A stretch of DNA of 64,000 bases from Nocardioides eburneiflavus. GTDB taxonomy: Bacteria > Actinomycetota > Actinomycetes > Propionibacteriales > Nocardioidaceae. Both the position numbers and the translations under genes were made by a program. The notes under the pieces were generated by a model. The model did no database searches, had not been told where the DNA came from, and saw nothing but the letters and a program-made list of their open reading frames with translations. Shown in pieces: positions 33,301-41,567 of the stretch. Each line of letters opens with the position of its first letter. The stretch's first letter is position 1. The DNA is taken from NCBI RefSeq assembly GCF_004785795.1, contig NZ_SRRO01000001.1:372001-436000 (forward strand). Direction: 5' to 3'.

Positions 33301-35537
33301 AGCTCGCCGCCGGCCCGACCGACGTGCTCGGCGTCGAGCTCGACTCCCTCAAGGTGCCGGCGATCATCGACGCTGCCGCCGGGGAGATCACCCTCCCCGT
33401 GCAGCCCGGCACGAACCTGACCGCCCTCGCCCCGGCGTACGCCGTGGCGGCGGGTGCGACGGTGACGCCGGACGGCCCGGCCGACCACAGCTCCCCGGTG
33501 TCGCTGACCGTCACCAACGGCGCGGAGAGCCGGGTCTGGACGGTGACGGCGGTCGAGATGCGCTCGCCGGTGCTGCCGGGTCTCTACGCCGACCCCAACA
33601 TCGCGGTCTTCGACGGCACCTACTACATCTACGCCACCTCCGACGGCTACCCCGGCTGGGGCGGCAAGGAGTTCTACGTCTGGAGCTCGACCGACCTCGT
33701 CGACTGGACGCGCTCGGAGGAGCCGATCCTCACCCTCGACGGCGCCAACGGCGACGTCCCGTGGGCGAGCGGCAACGCGTGGGCGCCGACGATCATCGAG
33801 CGCGACGGGAGGTTCTACTTCTACTTCTCCGGCCACAACACCGCGCTCAACCGCAAGACGATCGGCGTCGCGGTCGCGGACAGCCCGACGGGCCCGTTCA
33901 CGGCGCAGCCGCAGGCGATGATCCTCAACAACGAGGCCGTCACCTCGGGCCAGGCCATCGACCCGGCCGCCTTCCGCGACCCGGTGTCGGGCAAGCACTA
34001 CCTCTACTGGGGCAACGGCTCCCCGGTGATGGCGGAGCTGGCCGACGACATGGTCTCGCTGAAGCCGGGGACGATCTCGGCGATGTCCGGTCTCACCGGC
34101 TATCGCGAGGGCTCGTTCATGAACTACCGCGACGGGACCTACCACCTGACCTACGCGATCGACGACACCGGTTCGCCGAACTACCGCGTCGGCTACGCCA
34201 CCTCGACGTCACCGACCGGGCCGTGGACCTACCGCGGGCTGATCCTGGAGAAGGACGAGTCGCAGGGCATCCTCGGCACCGGCCACAGCTCGATCGTGCA
34301 GGTGCCGGGAACCGACGAGTGGTACATCGCCTACCACCGCTTCGCGGTCCCCACCTTCGACACGCCCGGCGGTGACGGGACCCACCGGGAGACCACGATC
34401 GACAGGCTCACCTTCGGTGCGGACGGGTTGATCGAGAAGGTCGTGCCGACGCTCGCGTCGGTGGACCCGCTGGCCTACACCGACGGCCCGGTCACGGCGT
34501 CGGTCTCCGACGAGGGTGCTGACGGGTGGCACGGCGCGGACGCCGCGCTGACTCTGGCGGGCTCGGCCCCGACCACGCAGTACCGCCTCGGCGACGGCTC
34601 GTGGACGGCGTACGACGGCCCGGTGCAGCTGCCGGCCGGCTCGTACGACGTGGCGTGGCGCGCGCGCTCGGCCAACGGCGTCTGGAGCGAGGTCTGGACG
34701 CGCTCGGTCAAGGTCGACGACACTCCGCCGGTGGCGTCGGGGTCGGTGTCGGGTGAGCGAAAGCTTTCACTCACGGCCACGGACGACTCGTCCGGCGTCG
34801 CGGTGCGCGAGTACCGCCTCGACGGCGGCGTCTGGGCCGCGTGGACCTCGGCCGTCCAGCTGGACGGTGCCGCGCACGCCATCGACGTACGGGCGAGCGA
34901 CGTCGCGGGCAACACGTCGGCGGTCACCTCGTTGTCGGTGGCGGCGGCGCCCACCACGCCCACCGACCCGAGCCCGGTGCCCGCGGCTCCGGTCTCGACG
35001 GCGCCCCCGATCGTCGCCGGCAACCCGGTCGTCGGCCGGACGCTCACCGCCGTCGCCGGCGGCTGGGACCAGGGCGGCCTGACGTACGCCTACCAGTGGC
35101 TGCGCGACGGCGTGCCCGTCGCGGGTGCGACCTCGGCGTCCTTCCCCCTGGGGGCGGACGACGTGCGGCACCGGCTGTCGGTGCAGGTCACGGCCTCACG
35201 TCACGGCGGTGCCGCAGGGGTGGCCCGGTCGGCGGAGACGCGGGCCGTGGTGAAGGCACCGTCCCGCGTGAAGGTCTCGCTCGACCGCACCCCCAGCGCT
35301 GGCGACCGCACCAAGGTCGTCGTACGGGTGCCCGTGGTCCCCGCCTCCGTCGAGGCGACCGGCCGCGTGGTGGTCCGGGTCGACGGCAAGGTCGTGCGTC
35401 GCGTCCGGCTCGACGACGGGAAGGCCGTGCTCCGCCTGGCCTTCACGGCCGGGAGGCACACGCTGAAGGTGTCGTACGGCGGGTCGGACTCGGTGACGGC
35501 AGCCGCCCGCAAGGCCACTGTGCGCGCCGGCCGCTGA
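30381..35537 (+). CDS. secreted protein with two GH43 domains and lectin domains
   Basis: 1718 residues. Order: signal peptide (1-40), LamG 1 (about 45-255), two atrophied Ig domains (about 265-345 and 355-436), GH43 domain 1 (about 442-770, Asp495 in RDPFLIRS), LamG 2 (about 785-985), a linker with a cell-surface style repeat, GH43 domain 2 (about 1060-1375), then Ig-like repeats to the end. Domain 2 shows the full GH43 set: Asp1071 in YADPNI, Asp1194 in IDPAAF and acid Glu1243 in REGSF. The first half is a close parallel of the GH43 protein at 21939, so an ancient duplication is likely. It probably attacks arabinan or arabinoxylan. Confidence 0.82.
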   Translation: MTDVDQSRTPCPLVPSAVAVVLAVLAGLLLVLPSAPATAADPDDVTDGLLLRYDLTQESGTTVVDSSGNGRDGTLSGGGTWTGTNGLVLDGVDDHVKLPNDLMAGLSSITVSTDVYIEPSQAGNYFIWGLGNPATTAPSGSGYLMATGNTFRASITNQWWNNERNTAPSPGRALARGVWKTVTYTQTGTTGTLYEDGVQVGQNTAVSWLPSAIGNGTTTNNVLGESNYAVDNSLKGKVKNFRIYDRALTSEEVAAISLTDADRLASDTAALSLGDLSGVTDDLTLPAAGPYGSSIAWASSDPAVINGSGAVTRPGPGEDPVVVTLTATLTRGSETTTKSFDATVLPDEGDQAKADEAAAAIELVHPDDVRGHLTLPTEGEMGASISWASSAPAIVAPDGIVDRPAPGAGDANVTLTATVTVGAATATRDFPLTVREAPAPAPYAGYAFSYFTGNSIAGEKIYFAASRGNDALRWDELNNGEPVLESTYGELGLRDPFLIRSPEGDRFFLIATDLSIGRNGNWDRAQRQGSRYLEIWESTDLRNWSEQRHVLVSPPTAGNTWAPEAYWDEDLQQYVVFWASKLYAEDDPNHTGGTYNRMLYATTRDFVTFSEAKIWQDIGSSRIDSTVIKEDGTYYRFTKDEGAGTTGCSDIIQEKNDSLTEPDLVGSKAWAFQDGCIGRDAGTSAVEGPTVFKRNPGDTSGGQYYLFVDEYGGRGYIPLTTDDLDAPDWKVPADYKLPASPRHGTVLPVTQAELDALRADLPAPPPPVQSDEDGLVAHLPLTGDAEDVSGHGYDGTVTGDATFADGALTLGGSTGHVELPDNMMTGLDDITVSTEVWVDPAQSGNYFVWNLGNTGTDGVGKGYLFTTGNSTYRAAIASGNWTTEQGMSAGSALQRGAWKTLTYTLGDGVSTLYLDGRQVARNANVTHRPGDIGDGVTTANYIGRSAYAGDNRLRGKVRDFRIWSRALSGAEVAELAAGPTDVLGVELDSLKVPAIIDAAAGEITLPVQPGTNLTALAPAYAVAAGATVTPDGPADHSSPVSLTVTNGAESRVWTVTAVEMRSPVLPGLYADPNIAVFDGTYYIYATSDGYPGWGGKEFYVWSSTDLVDWTRSEEPILTLDGANGDVPWASGNAWAPTIIERDGRFYFYFSGHNTALNRKTIGVAVADSPTGPFTAQPQAMILNNEAVTSGQAIDPAAFRDPVSGKHYLYWGNGSPVMAELADDMVSLKPGTISAMSGLTGYREGSFMNYRDGTYHLTYAIDDTGSPNYRVGYATSTSPTGPWTYRGLILEKDESQGILGTGHSSIVQVPGTDEWYIAYHRFAVPTFDTPGGDGTHRETTIDRLTFGADGLIEKVVPTLASVDPLAYTDGPVTASVSDEGADGWHGADAALTLAGSAPTTQYRLGDGSWTAYDGPVQLPAGSYDVAWRARSANGVWSEVWTRSVKVDDTPPVASGSVSGERKLSLTATDDSSGVAVREYRLDGGVWAAWTSAVQLDGAAHAIDVRASDVAGNTSAVTSLSVAAAPTTPTDPSPVPAAPVSTAPPIVAGNPVVGRTLTAVAGGWDQGGLTYAYQWLRDGVPVAGATSASFPLGADDVRHRLSVQVTASRHGGAAGVARSAETRAVVKAPSRVKVSLDRTPSAGDRTKVVVRVPVVPASVEATGRVVVRVDGKVVRRVRLDDGKAVLRLAFTAGRHTLKVSYGGSDSVTAAARKATVRAGR

Positions 35538-37304
35538 TCAGACCAGTCGTCGCGCGGCGATGACGGCGACGTCGTCGTCGCGCGACGGGTCACCCACCCG
35601 CTCCACCACTGACGGGACGAGGCCGGGCAGCGGTGTGCCCGCCAGGGCCGCGGCTGCACCGGCCAGGCGTTCCTGGCCGTCGGTGATGTCCTCCCCGCGG
35701 CGCTCGATCAAGCCGTCGGTGAACGCGACGACGGCCTCGCCGACGCCGAGGCGCATGTGCTCCTCGGTGCGGCTCCGGGCACCGACGCCGAGGGGCGGCC
35801 CGTCGGCGAAGGCGAGCTGGTGGGCGGACCCGTCCGCGCGCAGCAGCACGGGCGGCGGGTGTCCCGCGTTGGCGACCGTCAGGGTGTCGGTGCGCGGGTC
35901 GGCGAGCAGGTAGAGGAGGGTGACCAGCTGATCGGAGCCGTGCTGCTCGAACATCGCGTCGAGCCGGTCGAGGACCAGCGCAGGGCGGGGGTCCAGCACT
36001 GCGTACGCCCGCACCGCGGCGCGGACCTGCGCCATGGCCGCGGCCGCGCCGACGCCCCGGCCCATCACGTCGCCGATGAACAGCACGAGCCGACCGTCGT
36101 CCAGCTCGACGACGTCGTAGAAGTCGCCGCCGACCTCGGTGCGACCGGCGGGGCTGTAGTGGTGAGCGACCTCCCACCGCGACGAGGTGTCGAGGGCGTC
36201 GGGGAGCACCGCACGCTGGAGCTGCACGGCAGCCGCGAGCGTCTGGCTGTGCAGCTCGGCGTTGTCCAGGGACACGGCTGCCCGCTTCGCCAGCTGCTCG
36301 GCCAGCACGAGGTCGTCGAGCGTGAAGTGGCGCTCCGACTCGGCCGTCACCCAGGTGATCACCCCGAGCACGCGGCCGCGTGCCACGAGCGGCACGGTGA
36401 CGGCGCTGCGGAGGTGGAGGGCGCGAGCGATGGCCGCGTGCTCCTCGTCGACCGCCGCGGCCGCAATCATCTCGTCGGTGATCTCGGCGATGAGCTCGCT
36501 GCGCCCGGTGCGCAGGACCTGCCACGGACCGTGCGGCCCGTCGGGGTCTGGGGGATAGCGCTCGGCGAGCTCGTGCGCGAGCTGCACCTTGTCGGGGTCG
36601 ACGTGGGCCACGGCCAGCCGCCGCAGCCGACCGTCGTCGACGACGTCGATCGCGCACCAGTCGGCGAACATCGGGACGGCCAGGCGGGCGACGTTGCCGA
36701 GGGTGACCTGGTAGTCGAGGCTGCTGGCCAGCTCCGTGGCCGCCTCGGCCAGGAACGCGAGCTTGGCAGCCTGCCGACCTGCGTCCTCCTGCGCGTTGAT
36801 CCGGCCGATGCTCTGGGCGCAGGCGCTGGCCAGGATGTCGAGGAGCTCGACCTCGGCCTCGTCGAGGTGGCGTGCGTCGGCGAAGGCCAGCCCGATGGCA
36901 CCGATCACGGAGCCGCCGGCAGTCAGCGGCAGGGCCACGACGGTCTGGGTACCGCGGTCCGGCATGTCGGTGAAGCGTCGCGTGATCGCCTGCCGGCCGG
37001 TGACGACCAGGCGGGTCCCCGTCCGGATGGCCTCGGCCGACGGCGTGCGGACGGTGAGCGGGAAGGTGCTCCACGTCTCCTCGTCACCGGCGCGACCTCC
37101 GTTGAGGGCCATCAGCCGGACGGTCCGCCCGTCCGGGCTGAGCAGGGTCACCGAGGCGACGTCCGCCCCGACGGCCTCTGCGCCGTGCGTGACGACGGCC
37201 TTGCAGACCCCTTCGACGGTGTCGGCGTCGACCAGCTCGCCGGTGACGCGCGCAAGGCGGGTCAGCCGTTCGGACAGGGGCGCGGGGCCGTCGGGGCCGA
37301 TCAC
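35538..37304 (-). CDS. GAF-GAF-SpoIIE (PP2C-type) phosphatase
   Basis: 588 residues from GTG 37304. The first GAF is at about residues 15-165, the second at about 185-345, and the SpoIIE phosphatase at about 370-588. Metal-binding motifs GGDFYDVV, FIGDVMGRGVGAAAAMAQ and TDGLIERRGED are present, and the ending is DDDVAVIAARRLV. Such proteins usually dephosphorylate an anti-sigma-factor antagonist and so switch on a general stress response. Its stop directly abuts the double-GH43 gene. It is divergent from a GAF/ATPase protein, a natural partner. Confidence 0.87.
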   Translation of the reverse strand: MIGPDGPAPLSERLTRLARVTGELVDADTVEGVCKAVVTHGAEAVGADVASVTLLSPDGRTVRLMALNGGRAGDEETWSTFPLTVRTPSAEAIRTGTRLVVTGRQAITRRFTDMPDRGTQTVVALPLTAGGSVIGAIGLAFADARHLDEAEVELLDILASACAQSIGRINAQEDAGRQAAKLAFLAEAATELASSLDYQVTLGNVARLAVPMFADWCAIDVVDDGRLRRLAVAHVDPDKVQLAHELAERYPPDPDGPHGPWQVLRTGRSELIAEITDEMIAAAAVDEEHAAIARALHLRSAVTVPLVARGRVLGVITWVTAESERHFTLDDLVLAEQLAKRAAVSLDNAELHSQTLAAAVQLQRAVLPDALDTSSRWEVAHHYSPAGRTEVGGDFYDVVELDDGRLVLFIGDVMGRGVGAAAAMAQVRAAVRAYAVLDPRPALVLDRLDAMFEQHGSDQLVTLLYLLADPRTDTLTVANAGHPPPVLLRADGSAHQLAFADGPPLGVGARSRTEEHMRLGVGEAVVAFTDGLIERRGEDITDGQERLAGAAAALAGTPLPGLVPSVVERVGDPSRDDDVAVIAARRLV

Positions 37305-37394
37305 CGGGTCATCATCGCGCCATCGGCGTCCCTCGGGGCAGGATTCGCGAACACCTCACCCCCACGGGGTACGTCCCCGCCGTACGCTCGGCAG

Positions 37395-38306
37395 GTGAAC
37401 GCTGCAGCCGGGTCCGATCCGGCGGTCGCAGGGCCCACCCACGCGTGGGCCGAGCAGGCGCTGGACGCACTCACCTCGCTGCCCGGCGTACGGCGGGCCG
37501 GGCTCGCCCTGCTCGAGGGCGGCGGCCGGCGCCTGAACTTCACCTCGGCCGAGCACACGGGACAGCGCCCCGCGACCTGGTGCCGGGTGGACGCCTACGA
37601 CGACGTGCCCCTCAACACCGCGGTGCGCACCGGCCGCGCCGTCGTCGGCGACCTCGAGCAGCTCGGGACCAGCCACCCCACCTTCGTCGAGCGCCAGCAC
37701 GGGACGGAGACGGTGGCGCTCGCGGCCGTGCCGATCGTGGCGGGCGGGCACACCCTCGGCGCGTACGTCCTGTTCTACCGACGGTCCCCCGGCTTCGAGG
37801 ACCACACGGTCGGCGAGCTGGTGGAGCTGGGCGCCCGGCTGGGCGAGGCGCTCCGCAGCACGCGGGTCACCCCGAGCGCCGGCCTCGACGGCGACCCCCG
37901 CGCCGGGATGCGTACGCCGCCGGCGGGCGCACGGGTCGCGCTGTTCAAGGTCGCCAGCGACCCGGCGGCCGTCGGTCCGGCACGTGAGGAGCTCCGGGCG
38001 ACGCTGTCCGCGTGGGGGGTCGACGAGGAGCTGGTCGACACAGCCGTCCTCTGCTTGTCGGAGCTCGTCACCAACGCCGTGGTCCACGCCGACTCCGGGT
38101 GTCACGTGCAGGTCACGTGGGACGCGGGCACGCTCACGGTGGAGGTCCGCAACCCCGGCAGCCCGCCCGACCTGCCCGAGCCGGACGCGAGCGATCCCCT
38201 GCAGGTCCACGGCCGCGGGCTCCAGCTGGTCGACGCCCTCTCCAGCCGGCGCGGGGCCGAGCGGGACGCCGACGGCTTCAGCGCGTGGTTCGTGATGGAG
38301 CGGTGA
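37395..38306 (+). CDS. GAF and HATPase_c (anti-sigma-factor kinase-like) protein
   Basis: 303 residues from GTG 37395. The GAF-like domain is at about 15-165 (LDALTSLPGVRRAGLALLEGG, AVPIVAGGHTLGAYVLFYRR). The C-terminal HATPase_c fold is at about 190-300 (ELVTNAVVHADSGCHVQVTW, VEVRNPGSPPDLP, GRGLQLVDALSSRRG), matching the RsbW/SpoIIAB kinase group. No sigma factor or antagonist is next to it. It lies divergent to the SpoIIE phosphatase, suggesting opposing roles in one pathway. Confidence 0.85.
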   Translation: MNAAAGSDPAVAGPTHAWAEQALDALTSLPGVRRAGLALLEGGGRRLNFTSAEHTGQRPATWCRVDAYDDVPLNTAVRTGRAVVGDLEQLGTSHPTFVERQHGTETVALAAVPIVAGGHTLGAYVLFYRRSPGFEDHTVGELVELGARLGEALRSTRVTPSAGLDGDPRAGMRTPPAGARVALFKVASDPAAVGPAREELRATLSAWGVDEELVDTAVLCLSELVTNAVVHADSGCHVQVTWDAGTLTVEVRNPGSPPDLPEPDASDPLQVHGRGLQLVDALSSRRGAERDADGFSAWFVMER

Positions 38307-38359
38307 GGGGGACGCCGCCGAGAGAGCTCCACGAGAGGGGGGCGTGCGAGGCTTGTGCT

Positions 38360-38375
38360 TCGAACACTTGTTCGA
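38360..38375 (+). promoter_or_regulatory. SOS box (LexA site)
   Basis: TCGAACACTTGTTCGA is a perfect match to the actinobacterial LexA consensus TCGAAC-N4-GTTCGA. It lies 11 bases before the ATG of the DUF222 gene. Confidence 0.9.
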
Positions 38376-38386
38376 TAGACTGAAGC

Positions 38387-39844
38387 ATGTCCATCACCAG
38401 CCCCGCACGTCAGCCGCTTCCCGCGGCCGATGAGGCGTCTGCGACCCAGGTGCTGGCGCTGGCTACCGGAGCGCTCCGCTCGCGCCGCCTCGCCGAGGTG
38501 GAGGAGCTCCGGCTCGGGATCCGGTGGGCGGAGGTCAACGGCCACCCTCGCGACCACCGCGACCCGATGGTCACTCCGGGCGGCGACGGCACTCCCCCGG
38601 TCCGCGAGCACGCGATCCCGGAGCTGGCCATGGCGCGCGAGACGCACCCCGCGACCACCCGGGCGCTCGTCGCCGACGGGCTCGACCTCGTCCACCGCCT
38701 CCCCCTGACGTGGGCGGTGGTCGAGGCCGGCCAGTGCGAGCCGTGGGTGGCGCGCAAGGTCGCGGTCCTCTCGCGCGCACTGCTCGACGACCAGGTGGCG
38801 AAGGTCGACCGGGCCGTCGCCAGGGCCATCGCCGGGCACGCGCCGTCCACCGTGCTCGAGATCGCCCGGGCGAAGGTCATCGAGGCCGACCCCGAGACCC
38901 ACCGGGCGGAGCGCGAGCGCTCGCGCCACGAGCGCTACGTACGCCTGTCCCGCTCGGACGAGTTCGGCTACCGCCACCTGATCGCGCGGGTGACCGCCGG
39001 CGACGCCGCCTGGCTCGACGCCATGGTCGACCGCGTCGCGGACATCCTGGGCACCACGATGGGCGCCGACCACAACCACGACGAGCTGCGGTCGATCGCC
39101 CTGGGCTGGCTGGCCCGGCCGGTGGACCTGCTCAAGCTCCTGCTGGAGCACACCGACACGGAGACCGACAGCCCTTCCGCGGCCGCACCCGCATGGGCGA
39201 TCGACGACCTCGCCGACACCGTCGGCCGGCTCGCAGCGATGCCCGCGCGGCGCCTCGCCCGGCTCCGGGGTCGCGGGCAGCTGTTCGTCCACCTCACCGA
39301 CGAGGCGCTCCGCACCGGGACCGGCGTGGCGCGCGTCGAGGGCGTCGGCCCCATCGACGTACGCCAGCTGCACGAGGTCCTGGGCCACGCGGACGTCACG
39401 GTCACCCCGGTCCTCGACCTGCGGCTGCGCCGTCGCGTCGACGCCTACGAGCACCCCGAGGTGGTCAAGGACCACGTCTGGCTGCAGACGGGCGGCGACT
39501 GCTTCCCGTTCACCCCGCGCTCGGCCACGCGCGACCGCGTCGACTTCGACCACGCCGTCCCCTACGACGACACCGGCCCACCGGGGCAGACCGGCCCCCA
39601 GAACTCCGGCCCGCTGCGCCGGCGCCACCACCGCACCAAGACCCACGGCGGCCTCACCACCCGCGTCGTCGGTCCCGGCCGACACCTCTGGCGTACGCCC
39701 CACGGGCAGGCGTTCCTCGTCGACCACACGGGCACGAGACGGGTGACCGGTGATGAGGCAGCGGCCCTGGCCGGGGCCATCGAGGATGGTGTCGAGCTCT
39801 ACTTCGGCGCGGCGTCGGTGCGAGAGTGGAGCGGTGATCAGTGA
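38387..39844 (+). CDS. DUF222/HNH protein, SOS-controlled
   Basis: 485 residues. DUF222 covers most of the first 330 residues. The HNH-like end reads DFDHAVPYDDTGPPGQTGPQNSGPLRRRHHRTKTHGG, with Asp-His and the second His pair. The first Cys pair of a classical zinc-ribbon HNH is not seen, but CF and the HRTKTH region remain. The family matches mycobacterial 13E12-repeat proteins, several of which are LexA-controlled, and here the LexA site is directly upstream. It is a different subgroup from the broken gene at 962. Role in DNA repair or cleavage is inferred. Confidence 0.83.
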   Translation: MSITSPARQPLPAADEASATQVLALATGALRSRRLAEVEELRLGIRWAEVNGHPRDHRDPMVTPGGDGTPPVREHAIPELAMARETHPATTRALVADGLDLVHRLPLTWAVVEAGQCEPWVARKVAVLSRALLDDQVAKVDRAVARAIAGHAPSTVLEIARAKVIEADPETHRAERERSRHERYVRLSRSDEFGYRHLIARVTAGDAAWLDAMVDRVADILGTTMGADHNHDELRSIALGWLARPVDLLKLLLEHTDTETDSPSAAAPAWAIDDLADTVGRLAAMPARRLARLRGRGQLFVHLTDEALRTGTGVARVEGVGPIDVRQLHEVLGHADVTVTPVLDLRLRRRVDAYEHPEVVKDHVWLQTGGDCFPFTPRSATRDRVDFDHAVPYDDTGPPGQTGPQNSGPLRRRHHRTKTHGGLTTRVVGPGRHLWRTPHGQAFLVDHTGTRRVTGDEAAALAGAIEDGVELYFGAASVREWSGDQ

Positions 39845-40265
39845 CGAGCGGTTCGACGGATTGATGGAGCTGGTGGTCCACGGCTTCGAGCTCGCTGGCG
39901 TGGCAGTCCTCGTGCTCGGAGCCCTCGGGGCCTTCGTCCACGCAGCGCTCGTGGCACGCCATCAGAGCGCGACGACTGCCTACGAGACTGCCCGCCGGAA
40001 CGTCGGTCGTGCCATCCTGCTCGGACTGGAGCTGCTGATCATCGCGGACATCGTCCTGACCATCACGGTCGACGCCACGCTCGACAGCGCGCTCGCCCTC
40101 GGCCTCATCGTGGTCGTCCGGACCTTCCTCAGCTTCTCGCTGGAGGTCGAGCTCGAGGGCACCCTTCCGTGGCGTCGGCGGTCGCCCACGAGTGGCAAGG
40201 AGCCCGCCAGCAGCGCCGGCGCCCAGGAAGGTCATCAGCCCGCCCGCGGTGCTGGGCCGCGGTGA
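39834..40265 (+). CDS. DUF1622 membrane protein
   Basis: 143 residues from GTG 39834, overlapping the DUF222 gene by 11 bases. Three helices are at about 17-37, 55-80 and 83-108. The ending RTFLSFSLEVELEGTLPWR is the family's hallmark, followed here by a polar tail of about 30 residues. The function is unknown. Confidence 0.8.
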   Translation: MISDERFDGLMELVVHGFELAGVAVLVLGALGAFVHAALVARHQSATTAYETARRNVGRAILLGLELLIIADIVLTITVDATLDSALALGLIVVVRTFLSFSLEVELEGTLPWRRRSPTSGKEPASSAGAQEGHQPARGAGPR

Positions 40266-40274
40266 CGCCGTGTC

Positions 40275-41414
40275 TCAGGTCCGTTCCACCAGGTCGAAGA
40301 AGGTGGCGAGCTCGTCAGCAAGGAGCTCCGGCTCCTCCATCGCAGCGAAGTGTCCGCCGCGCGGCATGACGGTGTAGCGGGTCAGGTTGAAACGTCGCTC
40401 GATCCATCTGCGGGGCGGCAACGCGCCGATGTCGGCAGGGAACCACGTGAACGCTGTAGGCACCTCCACCCACGCAAGGCGAGGTGAGAAGCAAGTTCTC
40501 GCGTTCGTAGTAGTCACGAAACGACGTCGAGATGGTGTTGGTGAACCAGTACAGCGATGCCTGGGTGATCAGGAAGTCGTCGCTGAACCGTGCTGACACA
40601 TCGCCGTCGCAGTCACTCCACGCCTGGTACTTCTCCAAGATCCAGGCCAGCAGTCCGCTCGGGGAGTCACCCAGACCTTGGGCCAAGGTGAGCGGACGAG
40701 TGCGTTGCTGGTGCGCGTAGCCGCCTTCACGCGACTGCCAGTCCGCCTCAGCGGCGAGGAAGTCGCGCTCCTCGTCGGTCACGTCGACGTCGCCATCCTG
40801 CAGCGCATTCTCGACGTCACACAGATGCAGTCCGATCACGTGCTCCGGGTGCGCTTGGGCCAGCCACGACACATGCCGTGATGAGAGATCGCCACCATGC
40901 ACGCCGTAGCGCTCGACACCCAGCACATCGTGCATCAGGCGGTGCCACAGCTCATGGGTAGGCGGCGAGTTCTCGAGGCTGACACGTACATCGGAGAAGG
41001 CGAACCCGGGCAGCGACGGAACGACCACCGTGAGACCCCGCGCCGCCAACCGCTGCGCCAGGTCGACCATCTCCAAGAACGTGCTCGGCCACCCGTTGCC
41101 CAACAGGAGCGGCCGCGACGTCGACGCACCTTCACTCTCGAAGTACAGGTAGTGGACTCGACCACCCTCGATCTCGGCGAAGCGGTGTGGAAGCCGGTTG
41201 ATGACGTCCTCCTGCGCACGCCAGTCATAGCCGTCGATCCAGTACCCGACCAGCCGTCGGAGCACCGAGCCGTCAACGCCCGCCTGCCAGCCAGCCACGG
41301 GCCATGACCGCGGCCACCGCGTGTGCATAGACGAGCGTGCAGATCCTCGAGGTCGGCCTGCGGCACGTTCAACACCTGTCCCGCCACCCCGCCACCACGG
41401 CCCTTCTCTACCAT
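40275..41414 (-). pseudogene. epoxide hydrolase (EHN/alpha-beta hydrolase), frameshifted twice
   Basis: Three frames together give an epoxide hydrolase. The N-terminal part VPQADLEDLHARL is in one frame (start ATG 41414). Then TRWPRSWPVAGWQAGVD to the middle (WRAQEDVINRLPHRFAEIEG, nucleophile Asp in GGDLSSRH) is in a second frame. The end ERRFNLTRYTVMPRGGHFAAMEEPELLADELATFF is in a third frame, joining near 40485. The shifts near 41325 and 40485 are not in long homopolymers, so this looks like a true decayed gene. Base composition is lower in GC than the surroundings. Confidence 0.8.
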
Positions 41415-41567
41415 CGCGCCAACGTAGCCGACACGCGCGCGGACCAGCCGCTGACGGTGTACGGGCCTGCCGAGATCCGCACCCACGCGACCAGCGGCCG
41501 CGAATTACACCCTTGTTCTTCACTCATCGGCGTGGCGCACTTGACATCAGCCCCATACGATCACCCG

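Noticed and set aside
30360..34145. 1261-residue minus-strand frame over the double-GH43 gene
   Set aside because: It has Arg/Val/Gly-rich shadow composition, no domain and conflicts with clear GH43 motifs on the plus strand.
41541..41561. TTGACA and TACGAT as a promoter for the CHAP gene
   Set aside because: The spacer is only nine bases, too short for a sigma-70-type promoter.
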